64,000 nucleotides of DNA from positions 1-64,000 of the forward strand of contig CANQMN010000009.1 of assembly GCA_947624965.1 (NCBI GenBank), written 5' to 3'. The DNA comes from an uncultured Clostridia bacterium (lineage in GTDB: Bacteria > Bacillota > Clostridia > Christensenellales > Borkfalkiaceae). Below the pieces are notes generated by a model. That model ran no database searches, had not been told where the DNA came from, and saw only the letters and a list, made by a program, of their open reading frames with translations. Both the position numbers and the translations under genes were made by a program. The first letter of the stretch is position 1, and each line of letters starts with the position of its first letter. Of the stretch, positions 44,767 through 53,303 are shown piece by piece.

Positions 44767-44795
44767 ATTATAGGCTTTCACGAAAATTCCGTCAA
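44767..44795 (-). promoter_or_regulatory. Promoter of rplM-rpsI with possible L13 leader
   Basis: TTGACG (44790-44795), 17 bp, TATAAT (44767-44772) on the minus strand. The following leader (about 44686-44760) contains hairpin-forming GCCCCCCGGAAGGGGC and GGCAGGCATCAAGGATGC. The promoter is well supported; the leader function is only inferred. Confidence 0.75.
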
Positions 44796-44961
44796 GCTGT
44801 TTTGCGTTCCGATTTTAAGATTTTTCGGGAAAAAACAAAATATTTTCCGCTCTTTCGGGGAAAATACGGACGCCCGCGCCGCCGTCGCGGCAAGGCGTTT
44901 TTGGGCGGGCGCCTTCCGCGCCCTTGCCCTTCCTCCCGCCGCTCCTCTTCCCCAAAAAATA

Positions 44962-45549
44962 CTACGCCTTTGGGGAGCCCTTTTCGTCATCGAGCGCGGG
45001 AAGAGCCTTTATGACACGCGCGGGGTTGCCGACGGCGACGCTGTTCGAGGGGATGTCGTGGACGACCACGCTTCCCGCGCCGATGACGACGTTGTCGCCG
45101 ATCGTAACCCCCGGGAGCACCTTCACGCCGCCGCCGAACCACACGTCGCTGCCCACCGTGATGGGCTTTGCAAATTCGAGCTGCGCGCGGCGCACCATGG
45201 CGTCGAGCGGGTGCCCCGCCGCGTAAAAGCCGCACTGCGGCGCGATGAACACGTTGTCCCCGAAGGTTATTTTATTGCAGTCGAGGAACACGCAGTCGTG
45301 ATTACAATAGAAATTTTCGCCCACTTCCGTGTTGTAGCCGTAATCGAACCACACGTTGCTCTCGATGAAACAGTTCTCGCCATGCCTGCCGAGGAGTTCG
45401 TCGAGAATGGCTTGGCGCTTTTCCTGCTTTTCGCGGGGCGTGCGGTTGTATTCCTCGCACAGCTTTTTGGAGCGGGCAAGCTCCTCCATGAGTTCGGGAA
45501 CGAAGGCGGTGTACAGTTCGCCCGCCAGCATTTTTTGTTTTTCGGTCAT
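44962..45549 (-). CDS. Maltose/galactoside-type O-acetyltransferase
   Basis: This 195-residue left-handed beta-helix acetyltransferase fits the LacA/Maa group: a helical N-terminus (MLAGELYTAFVPELMEELARSKKL), FDYGYNTEVGENFYCNHDCVFLD, APQCGFYAAGHPLDA with the catalytic histidine, and hexapeptide turns GVTIGDNVVIGAGSVV. It moves an acetyl group from acetyl-CoA to a sugar. MTEKQKML was chosen as start: AAGGAGACC lies upstream. The ORF extends without stops through 225 bp of 39-bp repeats upstream, but those are very unlikely to be translated. Confidence 0.9.
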   Translation of the reverse strand: MTEKQKMLAGELYTAFVPELMEELARSKKLCEEYNRTPREKQEKRQAILDELLGRHGENCFIESNVWFDYGYNTEVGENFYCNHDCVFLDCNKITFGDNVFIAPQCGFYAAGHPLDAMVRRAQLEFAKPITVGSDVWFGGGVKVLPGVTIGDNVVIGAGSVVVHDIPSNSVAVGNPARVIKALPALDDEKGSPKA

Positions 45550-45590
45550 ATGGTCTCCTTGGGAATCGGGGGCGGCTCCCCCTCCCCTAC

Positions 45591-45809
45591 CCCTCCCCCT
45601 CAACGTGAGGGGGAGGGCATGTAAGGTTGCTCTACCCCTCAACGTGAGGAGGGGCATGTAAGGTCGCTCTACCCCTCGCCGTGAGGGGGAGGGCATGTAA
45701 GGTCGCTCTACCCCTCGCCGTGACGGGGAGGGCATGTAAGGTCGCTCTACCCCTCGCCGTGAGGGGGAGGGCATGTAAGGTTGCTCTACCCCTCGCCGTG
45801 ACGGGGGGT
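45591..45809. repeat. 39-bp minisatellite, about six units
   Basis: Units of 37-39 bp read CCCCTCGCCGTGAGGGGGAGGGCATGTAAGGTCGCTCTA with few changes (CAACG or CGCCG loop, GAGGGG or GACGGG). Each unit holds a small hairpin CCCCTC-N5-GAGGGG. The period of 39 bp equals 13 codons, so the minus-strand frame stays open (MPSPSRRGVERPY repeated). It is not a CRISPR array because there are no unique spacers. The hairpins belong to the same GC-rich family seen elsewhere in the window. Confidence 0.85.
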
Positions 45810-45924
45810 AAAATAAAGGAGGGAAACGGACTGCGCTGGAAGGAAGATACCCTCCTTCGCCCTGCGGACTTGCGCCGCGCTTGGCAGACGAACGGTGTGC
45901 GCGCTCGGTATGAGGGCAAGGCGG

Positions 45925-47736
45925 TTACTCCAAGACCGCCTTGATGCGGCGGATGCCCGCCGAGGAGGATTGCTCCTTCACGATGCGGAAATGTCCCAAA
46001 ACGCCCGTATGCTCTACGTGCGGTCCGCCGCACATCTCCTTGGAAAATTCGCCGATGGAATACGTTTTTACGACTTCGCCGTACTTGGAATCGAACACGC
46101 CGACGAAATTCTGCGCCCGCGCCTCCGCGAGCGACATCTCCTTATATACGACGGGGATATCCTCTTTGATCTTCTCGTTGACGAGATCCTCCACCGCCTT
46201 CACTTCCTCGGGCGTCATGGCGCGGTCGAAATTAAAGTCGAAGCGCATCCGCTCGTCGTTGATGTTGGAGCCCTTCTGGTTGCAGTCGGGCGAGAGGACG
46301 GCTTTTAATGCGGCGTTGAGCAGGTGCGTCGCCGTGTGATATTTCGTCGCCGTCTCGGAATGCGATTCGAGCCCGCCCTTCGCCTGTCCTTTTTCGAGCG
46401 CGCGGCTCTTCTCCTGATGTTCCTTGAACGCCGCTTCAAAGCCCGCCCTGTCCACCGTGAGCCCCGCCTCCGCGGCGAGCTCCTCGGTGAGTTCCAGCGG
46501 GAAGCCGAACGTATCGTACAGCCTGAACGCCGCCTTGCCGCCGATGACCTTCTCGGGAACGTAGGCGGGGTTGCTCTTCGCCATGAACTCGTTCTTGCGC
46601 GCGATGCCCTGCAAGCACTTCTCGAACTCCTTCATGCCCGAGACGAGCGTCGCCTCGAACCGCTCCGTCTCCTTCTTCATCTCGTCGAGGATCTCCGCCT
46701 CTTTCTCGGCGAGGAGGGGATAGGAATCGTCGTAGACCTCGTGGATATAGATCTTGGCGACGTCCTGCATGGCGTCCGAAGGGACGCCGAGCTTGCGGCA
46801 GTAGCGGATGGCGCGGCGCATGATGCGGCGCAGGATATACCCCGCGCCCACGTTGGAGGGCTGGATGCCGTTTCTGTCGCCGATGAGCATGACCGTCGTG
46901 CGGGTGTGGTCCGCGATGATGCGCATCGCCCTCTGCGCCTCGCCGCCGTCGTCGTACTTCTTGCCCGAGAGCTCTTCCAACTTGGCGAGCACGGAGGCAA
47001 AGAGGTCGGTCTTATAGGCGTCGTGGAGCCCGTTCAGAAAGAGCAACATCCTGTCGAAACCGAACCCCGTGTCCACATTTCCGCGCCCCAAGGGCTCGTA
47101 GCCCGTCTCCGTCTTTTTGTATTGCATGTAGACGTCGTTGCCGATCTCCACGTAGTCGTCGGGGAATACGGGGTCCTCCTTGCTCCCGTCGATGGGATAG
47201 AACCACTCGTTGTCGGGTCCGCAGGGGGTGCCCACGGTACCTTCGAGCTCCCACCAGTTATCTTCCTTGGGAAGATAGTAGACGTGCTCGGGCTTGATGC
47301 CGAGCCCGATGAGAAGTTCAGCGGTCTCCGTGTCGCGCGGGGCGGCGCTGTTGCCCTCGAATACCGTCGTGCACAGCTTGTCCTTGTCCAGCCCGAACAC
47401 TTCGGTGAGGAGCCCGAACGTCCACGCCGTCTTTTCCTTCTTGAAATAATCGCCGAGCGACCAGTTCCCCATCATCTCGAAGAAGGTGAAGTGGGACGCG
47501 TCGCCCACGCTGTCGATATCCACCGTGCGGACGCACCCCTGCACGTTGCAGAGGCGTTTCCCCGCGGGGTGCGGCTTGCCGAGGAGATAGGGCATGAGCG
47601 GCTGCATCCCCGCCACGTTGAACATGACGCCCGTGGAGCCGTCGCCGATGAGGGACACCGCGCCGATATCGACGTGTCCCTTGGATTTATAGTAGTCGAG
47701 CCATTTTTGCCGAAGCTGTTTCCCTGTGATCTTCAT
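45925..47736 (-). CDS. alaS: Alanyl-tRNA synthetase, short form without C-Ala domain
   Basis: This 603-residue class II synthetase has the full catalytic domain (VMFNVAGMQPLMPYLLG, FTFFEMMGNWSLGDYF, GNVDTGFGFDRMLLF) and the tRNA-recognition helices. An editing domain follows, with HTATHLLNAAL and CGGPHVEHTG as the four zinc ligands. The chain ends directly after it (IRRIKAVLE). The usual 870-880-residue AlaRS has a further 250 residues (DHHA1/C-Ala) that dimerise it and hold the tRNA elbow. No frameshift or remnant of C-Ala is seen downstream; the minisatellite follows. No strong RBS is seen; it lies 20 bp after the methyltransferase gene. Confidence 0.93.
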   Translation of the reverse strand: MKITGKQLRQKWLDYYKSKGHVDIGAVSLIGDGSTGVMFNVAGMQPLMPYLLGKPHPAGKRLCNVQGCVRTVDIDSVGDASHFTFFEMMGNWSLGDYFKKEKTAWTFGLLTEVFGLDKDKLCTTVFEGNSAAPRDTETAELLIGLGIKPEHVYYLPKEDNWWELEGTVGTPCGPDNEWFYPIDGSKEDPVFPDDYVEIGNDVYMQYKKTETGYEPLGRGNVDTGFGFDRMLLFLNGLHDAYKTDLFASVLAKLEELSGKKYDDGGEAQRAMRIIADHTRTTVMLIGDRNGIQPSNVGAGYILRRIMRRAIRYCRKLGVPSDAMQDVAKIYIHEVYDDSYPLLAEKEAEILDEMKKETERFEATLVSGMKEFEKCLQGIARKNEFMAKSNPAYVPEKVIGGKAAFRLYDTFGFPLELTEELAAEAGLTVDRAGFEAAFKEHQEKSRALEKGQAKGGLESHSETATKYHTATHLLNAALKAVLSPDCNQKGSNINDERMRFDFNFDRAMTPEEVKAVEDLVNEKIKEDIPVVYKEMSLAEARAQNFVGVFDSKYGEVVKTYSIGEFSKEMCGGPHVEHTGVLGHFRIVKEQSSSAGIRRIKAVLE

Positions 47737-47756
47737 AGTTTTTCTGCGACCTGCCC

Positions 47757-48734
47757 TTAAAATGTTTGTTTTATCATACACGCAACTCGGTATGCCAGTT
47801 CTATGGGAACAGCATTCCCGATCATCTTGTATGCGTCTCCCAGATTATTATAGTAAAAAATAAAATCATCCGGAAATGTTTGTATTCGGGCGCATTCCCG
47901 CACGCTTAAACGGCGATAGCACGATTCATATCCCGGAACGAAACGCCGAACATTTTTTTCCACGAACTGCATTTTCGGAGCTTGCGGGTGAATTGGCGCA
48001 TGCCTTCCACCCGCCTGTATCGTAAAAGATGGCTCGTCCCAATCCCTGACCCGATTGCGAGACATATAAATCGTGGAATAACTGCCGATAAAGTACTCGT
48101 GATTGGGAAACAAACAGTTGTCGCCGTTTGTCTCATTTTTCTCCTTCGCCGGAATTGCGCTGTCTTTTAAGTCCCAGATGGCGGAACGAAGCGTTAATAT
48201 TTTTTTTCCTCGCTCGATTTCCAAGTGCGGCTTGTTCAAGTCTTTTCGTAAACCGATGTAAAATACTCTTCTTCTGTCTTGCGGAACACCATAATAGACC
48301 GCATTGACAAAATACACTTTTACATCGTACCCCGCATCCGAAAATCCGTTCATGATATTACTTACTGCCTGTTTGTGAATATTCGCAAGCATACCCGAAA
48401 CGTTTTCTGCGACGAAAAACATCGGTCTCTTGGCGTACAAAATGCGAATATAATCATAAAACAGTTTTCCTCGTTCATCCTCTATGCCGCGTAAAGCGCC
48501 TGCCTCACTCCAACTTTGGCAAGGCGGTCCTCCTATGATTCCGTCGCAATCCGGAATTTCCTCGACGGGAACAGCCCTGATATCCCGTTTATCAAGGCGA
48601 GTCAAATGATTTTTTTCATACGTTTCCCAAATCGAACTGTCGTACTCATTGGCATATACAACATGAAAGCCCGCCCGCTCGAAGCCGAGATCCAACCCCC
48701 CGGCACCGGAAAACAAACTTACGATATCCATCAT
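47757..48734 (-). CDS. DNA (cytosine-5) methyltransferase of a type II RM system
   Basis: This 325-residue enzyme has the ordered 5mC motifs: [14 protein letters not shown] (I), [14 protein letters not shown] (IV with the catalytic Cys), ENVSGM (VI), QDRRRVF (VIII), [17 protein letters not shown] (IX) and GNAVP (X). Its ATG overlaps the restriction endonuclease stop by four bases. The base composition is visibly lower in G+C than both neighbours, which argues for recent acquisition. By the partner's family the target is likely GGCC, but that is inference. Confidence 0.93.
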   Translation of the reverse strand: MMDIVSLFSGAGGLDLGFERAGFHVVYANEYDSSIWETYEKNHLTRLDKRDIRAVPVEEIPDCDGIIGGPPCQSWSEAGALRGIEDERGKLFYDYIRILYAKRPMFFVAENVSGMLANIHKQAVSNIMNGFSDAGYDVKVYFVNAVYYGVPQDRRRVFYIGLRKDLNKPHLEIERGKKILTLRSAIWDLKDSAIPAKEKNETNGDNCLFPNHEYFIGSYSTIYMSRNRVRDWDEPSFTIQAGGRHAPIHPQAPKMQFVEKNVRRFVPGYESCYRRLSVRECARIQTFPDDFIFYYNNLGDAYKMIGNAVPIELAYRVACMIKQTF

Positions 48735-49573
48735 TTCTCAAATAAAATTACTTTTACGGCTTTCTGTTTCGCGGGATTATTGGGGTCGCGAATGCTCTTG
48801 TTTTCAACTTTTACGCCAACTGTGGCTTCCAAGGCCTTCCTTTCTTCATGAGGAAAAGAATTATATTTTTCCGAGTTTATGATCGCCAGCAAGTGAAAAT
48901 CTTTTCCTCTATCGAAGGAATACAAATTTTTGAAAACGCGCAAAGGGTTCTCAATATGCCACATCCCGCGAATTCGCAAATAGGTGATCCCCAACGGGTC
49001 CACCCTATTCACGCGCCCAAGTTCTTTTGTGCTTTCGTCGAATTCTATATCGGGGATTTCGAGTACGCCGGATTTGATTTGCTGTTTTATCCTTTCGTAA
49101 ACGTCTTTTTCGGCGGCATAATCTTCGCCATAACAAAAACACAACTGTTTGATCGAAGTATCGTCTACCACCCCAACGGCATAGAGAAGCGCCTTTTCCG
49201 TCCATTTGCCTCCGTCGCAGTTACGGCAGGCTTGATTTAACATATGATCTTCCCGATATAATTTAGCCTTCGGATAAGAACTGTTCAACGCTAATGCGGA
49301 GCCGGGATTTTCTATTTTCTTCACTTCGATCGCGTCTCCGCTTTTCAAAATCATATCGGGCGGATTGTTTTGATTTCCCAAATAAGAAAAAACTTCGCTG
49401 TGTGCACGGGCAGAGCCCTCTTCACTCGCTTCATAACAGCCGGCAAATGAGTCTTTGATAAAATGCTCCAATGCCTCGCCCATATTATTTGCACGGTTTT
49501 TTGCGTGATAATGCCTTCCGGTGTCATATACCTTGCAGTTGATGATATTGATAATCGCTTGAATTATGTTCAT
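48731..49573 (-). CDS. NgoPII-like type II restriction endonuclease
   Basis: This 280-residue protein matches the pattern of the NgoPII restriction enzymes: [20 protein letters not shown] near the start, then [19 protein letters not shown], a PD-(D/E)xK site with D, E and K in place. A cysteine pair (CRNCDGGKW) lies in the middle. Known NgoPII members cut GGCC; this is inferred only from the family. It is encoded first, then the methyltransferase overlaps it by 4 bp. AT-rich composition is shared with the methyltransferase and unlike cysS upstream. Confidence 0.82.
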   Translation of the reverse strand: MNIIQAIINIINCKVYDTGRHYHAKNRANNMGEALEHFIKDSFAGCYEASEEGSARAHSEVFSYLGNQNNPPDMILKSGDAIEVKKIENPGSALALNSSYPKAKLYREDHMLNQACRNCDGGKWTEKALLYAVGVVDDTSIKQLCFCYGEDYAAEKDVYERIKQQIKSGVLEIPDIEFDESTKELGRVNRVDPLGITYLRIRGMWHIENPLRVFKNLYSFDRGKDFHLLAIINSEKYNSFPHEERKALEATVGVKVENKSIRDPNNPAKQKAVKVILFEK

Positions 49574-49600
49574 CTTTTGTCTCTCGCCTCGCTCTCATCA

Positions 49601-50986
49601 CTATATTTTGGTAAGAGTATATCCTTCCTTGCTGTCCTTCACGGCGTAGCCCAGTTCTTTTAATTTTTCGCGCAGTTCGTCGGACTTCGCCCAATCCTTG
49701 CTCTTGCGGGCTTCCCACCGCTCTTCGGCGATCGCCTTGACTTCGGCGGGCGCTTCCTCCTCTTTCGCGTATTTTCCGAGGTATTCCGCGGCGTCCCGCT
49801 TGAACAGCCCCAAAAGGGAATACGTTTCGCGGATCTGGTTGGTGATGCGCCTTGCGCGCGCGTCCCCCTCCGCAAGCAGGCGGGAAGCCTCCTTGAAATA
49901 GCCGTAAAGGTCGGCGATCGCGCGGGCGGTGTTGAAGTCGTCGCTCATCGCCTCGTCGAATTTTTCGTCGATCGCCGCTTCCTTGCCCGTCTCTCCGGGG
50001 AACGCCCGTTCCGCCGCCGCGATGACGCCGTAAAAGCGGACGAGATGGGCTTCCGCATCCGAAAAGAAGCTGTCCGTGATGTTGACGTCGCCGCGATAAT
50101 TCGCCGAGAGCAGCGCGAATTTGAGCGCCTCCGCCGAATAGCGGTCGAGCACGTCCGAGAGGAGCAGGACGTTCCCGAGCGATTTGGACATCTTTTGTCC
50201 GTTGATCTTGATGAGCCCGTTGTGCGTCCAATAGTTTGCGAACCGCTTGCCCGTGAGCGATTCCGTCTGCGCGATCTCGTTCTCGTGATGGGGAAAGACG
50301 AGGTCGCGCCCGCCGCCGTGAATATCGATTTGGTCGCCGAACGCGGCGCGGTTCATTGCCGAACACTCGATATGCCAGCCCGGTCTGCCCTTGCCCCACG
50401 GGGAATCCCACGCGATCTCCCCCGCCTTCGCCGCCTTCCAGAGGGCGAAGTCGTAGGCGTTCTTCTTCGCCTCGTCGTTTTCGACGCGCACGCCGTCGAG
50501 CATGTCCTCCTTGCTTCTGCCCGAGAGCTGTCCGTAAGAGGGACAGCTGTCCACGTCGAAGTACACGTCGCCGTTTTGGGCGGCATAGGCGTGTCCCCCG
50601 TCGATGAGCGCTTGGATGAAGGAGATGATGTTGCCGATGTTCTCCGTCGCTTTGAGCCAGACGGTGGGCTCGCCGATCTCGGCGCGCCGCATCGCGCCGT
50701 CGATGTTTTCTATCATCATGGCGGCGTATTTGTCCGCGGGAATGCCCGTCTCGTGCGACTTTGCGATGATCTTATCGTCTACGTCGGTATAATTGCGCGC
50801 GTACAGGACTTCGTAGCCCTTCTTTTCGAGAAAGTTGCGAAAGACGTCGTACACGAGCGCCTGAAAGGCGTGTCCGATGTGGGCTTCGCCCGAAACGGTG
50901 ATGCCGCAGGCGTACATCTTCACCTTGCCGGGGGTCAGGGGGACGAACTCCTCCTTTCTTCTTGTCAGCGAATTATAAATTTTCAT
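49601..50986 (-). CDS. cysS: Cysteinyl-tRNA synthetase
   Basis: This 461-residue class I synthetase has MYACGITVSGEAHIGHAF (HIGH), the zinc ligands C (residue ~28), C/H/H in GWHIECSAM and HHENEIAQ, and KMSKSLGN. The anticodon-binding helical domain ends the chain. The N-terminus begins MKIYNSLTRRKEEF as usual. It overlaps cysE by 14 bp, the classical cysE-cysS arrangement in Firmicutes. The restriction-modification genes are directly downstream. Confidence 0.97.
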   Translation of the reverse strand: MKIYNSLTRRKEEFVPLTPGKVKMYACGITVSGEAHIGHAFQALVYDVFRNFLEKKGYEVLYARNYTDVDDKIIAKSHETGIPADKYAAMMIENIDGAMRRAEIGEPTVWLKATENIGNIISFIQALIDGGHAYAAQNGDVYFDVDSCPSYGQLSGRSKEDMLDGVRVENDEAKKNAYDFALWKAAKAGEIAWDSPWGKGRPGWHIECSAMNRAAFGDQIDIHGGGRDLVFPHHENEIAQTESLTGKRFANYWTHNGLIKINGQKMSKSLGNVLLLSDVLDRYSAEALKFALLSANYRGDVNITDSFFSDAEAHLVRFYGVIAAAERAFPGETGKEAAIDEKFDEAMSDDFNTARAIADLYGYFKEASRLLAEGDARARRITNQIRETYSLLGLFKRDAAEYLGKYAKEEEAPAEVKAIAEERWEARKSKDWAKSDELREKLKELGYAVKDSKEGYTLTKI

Positions 50987-51530
50987 GTTCTTCCTCTTTG
51001 CCGCCGCGGATCTTCACGACGCGCCCCGGAACGCCCACGACGGTCGCATACGGGGGGACCTCTCCGAGCACGACCGCGCCCGCGCCGATGCGCGCGCCCT
51101 CGCCCACGGTAAACCCGCCCAAAACTTTTGCACCGCACGCGATGACGGCGTTCTTTTTGACGGTGGGGTGGCGTTTTCCCCTTTCCTTGCCCGTGCCGCC
51201 CAGCGTTACGCCCTGATAGATGACGACGCCCGCCTCGACCTCTGCCGTCTCGCCGATGACGACGCCCGCGCCGTGGTCGATGAACACGCCCGGCGCGATC
51301 TTCGCCGCGGGATGGATCTCGATGCCCGTGCGCCGCTTCGCCCATTCGGAGACCGCCCGCGCGAGAAATTTCAGGCGGATGCGGTACAAAAACGCGGCGC
51401 GGCGGTGCCAGACGAGGGCGCGGACGCCCGGGTAGAGCAGCCATGTTTCCGCCGCATTGCGGGCGGCGGGGTCGTTTTTCAGCGCGGCGGCGATATCGGC
51501 GCGGAGACTTTTGAACATCATCTCGTACAT
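50973..51530 (-). CDS. cysE: Serine O-acetyltransferase
   Basis: This 185-residue enzyme makes O-acetylserine, the first step of cysteine synthesis. A helical N-part (LRADIAAALKNDPAARN) is followed by hexapeptide beta-helix with GIEIHPAAKIAPGVFIDHGAGVVIGETAEV and GGTGKERGKRHPTVKKNAVI, the SAT signature. It is the short Gram-positive form. Several start codons are close together (MYEMMFKS); no strong RBS separates them. Its end overlaps cysS, linking cysteine synthesis and tRNA-Cys charging. Confidence 0.95.
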   Translation of the reverse strand: MYEMMFKSLRADIAAALKNDPAARNAAETWLLYPGVRALVWHRRAAFLYRIRLKFLARAVSEWAKRRTGIEIHPAAKIAPGVFIDHGAGVVIGETAEVEAGVVIYQGVTLGGTGKERGKRHPTVKKNAVIACGAKVLGGFTVGEGARIGAGAVVLGEVPPYATVVGVPGRVVKIRGGKEEEHENL

Positions 51531-51560
51531 CTTATGCCGCCGCGGCCGCCGCGCGGAACG

Positions 51561-52184
51561 TCAGCCCCGCTTGATGGGTAAATTCTCGATCTTATATTCC
51601 GCGAGACACGCATCCCGCATCTCCTCGTTGAAGAGCTGCTGCGAGATGAGATACTCGCACACGATGTCCCGCACGCTTGCGTGGTCGAGCGAGAAGCCGC
51701 ACACCGCGAGCAGGTTGTTCGCGTCCTGCAACTGCATGCGGCAGACGAGCGCGAGCGCGAGCACGGTGTTCTTTTCGGGATACAGCTTCCCCTTTACGAT
51801 GCGCCGCCAGAACGCGGGCTCGACCGTGAGTTTTGCCCCCGCGCTCTCCGCCGTCTCATTGTAGCGGGCGAGCGTCGCGGGGAGGATCTTCGCGAAGGTA
51901 TACTTGCGGAACCTGTCCCGCACGCGCTCCGTGAACGGGATAAACGAAAAGCAGAACGTGAAATCGGTGTCCGCGAGCCCCTCTTTCAGCCGTGCGAGGA
52001 GCGCGTCCTTCTCCTTTTGGCAAGAAAGGCGCATGGCGTCCGACGGGCGGCGGGTAATGTTGCCGTCCTTGGCGAGATAGAGCATCTCGGGCATCTCGTA
52101 CCCTTCGAGCGCGGAGATCTTCACATAGTCGGAATACCGCGCGCAAAAGTATTCGTCCAGCCCTTCGAGAAAGTTGCGTTCCAT
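51561..52184 (-). CDS. Hypothetical protein with C-terminal XRE-like helical domain
   Basis: This 207-residue protein has an unknown N-terminal part. Its C-terminal 85 residues (AFWRRIVKGKLYPEKNTVLALALVCRM, then DANNLLAVCGFSLDH and IVCEYLISQQLFN) match a helical domain often attached to Firmicutes proteins, in which a lambda-repressor-like helix set is followed by an AG(Y/F)-L turn. I do not know its function. MERNFLEGLDEYF is the start; a TATAAT lies 15 bp upstream. It is divergent from the DeoR gene, with an AT-rich 294-bp gap between. Confidence 0.7.
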   Translation of the reverse strand: MERNFLEGLDEYFCARYSDYVKISALEGYEMPEMLYLAKDGNITRRPSDAMRLSCQKEKDALLARLKEGLADTDFTFCFSFIPFTERVRDRFRKYTFAKILPATLARYNETAESAGAKLTVEPAFWRRIVKGKLYPEKNTVLALALVCRMQLQDANNLLAVCGFSLDHASVRDIVCEYLISQQLFNEEMRDACLAEYKIENLPIKRG

Positions 52185-52478
52185 ATCGGATATTCTACCA
52201 TTATATCCCGAAAAACGCAATCGTTTTCAAAGCGCAAATGAAAAAGTTCCGCGCACGCGCGTCCCCTTTCTATGCGCGCCCGCACGCGGGAGCGTTTCGC
52301 AAAATGATAGATTTGTATCAATACATTCGTATAAATGTTAAAAACTAACATGTTTAACATTAAATATAGTGAGCAGAGCGGGTTTTTTCACAATATTTTA
52401 CAAAATTTTTTGTGAATTCGCTTGCCAAGGAATATATTTTGTGTTAATATCTGTACAGAATAAAATTCGGAGTGCGTT
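52185..52478. promoter_or_regulatory. Divergent regulatory region with a palindrome
   Basis: This AT-rich gap has TATAAT for the left gene (52200-52205, minus) and a promoter for deoR on the right: TTGCCA (52422-52427), 17 bp, TAATAT (52445-52450). Between them lies AATGTTAAA (52334-52342) with its exact inverse TTTAACATT (52353-52361), and inside it TGTTA/TAACA. This is a plausible operator for DeoR itself. No further feature is seen. Confidence 0.6.
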
Positions 52479-53237
52479 ATGAAAAGGGAAAGAATTGAAG
52501 AAATCGCCGCCCTTCTCGACAAGCGCGGCAAGCTCTCCTTGGAACAGTTGGACGACTTTTTCCCCGAAGTGTCGCAAATGACGCTTCGCCGCGATCTGTA
52601 TCAGCTCGAACAGGCGGGGCGCATCATCCGCGTCCGCGGCGGCGCGATGTCGGTAAAGGAAGTGCAGAAGGTCTCGGGCGAGCCCTATGTCCAGAAAACA
52701 GTGATCCATCCCGACGAAAAAATGCGCATCGCCCAGAAGGCGGCAAGCCTCATCGAGCCCAACTGCTCCCTCTTTATGGACGGCGGCACGACGGCGCTCT
52801 CCCTCGCGAAGGAACTGCCCGACGTGTGCATCCATGTGTTCACCAACGGGCTCGCGGTCGCCATCGAGCTTGCGCAGAAAAAGAACCTCAACATTACTTT
52901 GCTCGGCGGACAGGTGATGAAGGACAATCTCTCCACCGCTTCCCCCGTGGCAAAATCGTATTTTGAAGAGACGAACTTCGAGCTCGCGATCATCTCCGCC
53001 TCCGCCTTTACGCCCGAGATCGGCTTCTCGTGCAGTTCCATGGTGGAAGCCGACCTCTTGAAGATGGCGCGCAAGAAGGCGAAGTCCCTCTACATGATGC
53101 TCGACAGCTCGAAGATCGGCAAGATCATGCCGCACACCTTCGCGCGCATCGACGATATCGATGTGCTCATCACGGACGACGCGTTCCCGCCCGAACTCAA
53201 AGAGCTGTTCACGCAGAGAAATATCGTCGTCATGTGA
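52479..53237 (+). CDS. DeoR/GlpR-family transcriptional regulator
   Basis: This 252-residue repressor has the DeoR N-terminal winged helix (MKRERIEEIAALLDKRGKLSLEQL, MTLRRDLYQLEQAGRIIRVRGGA) and the sugar-phosphate-binding DeoRC domain (FMDGGTTALSLAKEL, GLAVAIEL, LDSSKIGKI). Such proteins usually control a neighbouring sugar kinase and transporter gene set. None is present here: the neighbours are a CmpB-type protein and an unknown gene, so its targets are elsewhere or only itself. The promoter and RBS (CGGAG) are clear. Confidence 0.9.
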   Translation: MKRERIEEIAALLDKRGKLSLEQLDDFFPEVSQMTLRRDLYQLEQAGRIIRVRGGAMSVKEVQKVSGEPYVQKTVIHPDEKMRIAQKAASLIEPNCSLFMDGGTTALSLAKELPDVCIHVFTNGLAVAIELAQKKNLNITLLGGQVMKDNLSTASPVAKSYFEETNFELAIISASAFTPEIGFSCSSMVEADLLKMARKKAKSLYMMLDSSKIGKIMPHTFARIDDIDVLITDDAFPPELKELFTQRNIVVM

Positions 53238-53267
53238 GCGTTCCGCACGAATATCCCGCCCCGCGCG

Positions 53268-53303
53268 GGCGAAAAAAGAGAGGCAAGTTGCCTCTCTTTT
53301 TTT
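53268..53303. terminator. Bidirectional terminator between deoR and CmpB-type gene
   Basis: AAAAAAGAGAGGCAA-CTTGCCTCTCTTTTTTT; perfect hairpin with A and T tails between convergent genes. Confidence 0.9.

Noticed and set aside
45550-45774. N-terminal extension of the acetyltransferase through the repeat peptide
   Set aside because: A proper RBS and ATG sit after the array, and family members start at the later methionine.
45591-45809. CRISPR array
   Set aside because: Units are contiguous 37-39-bp copies with no unique spacers and no cas genes nearby.
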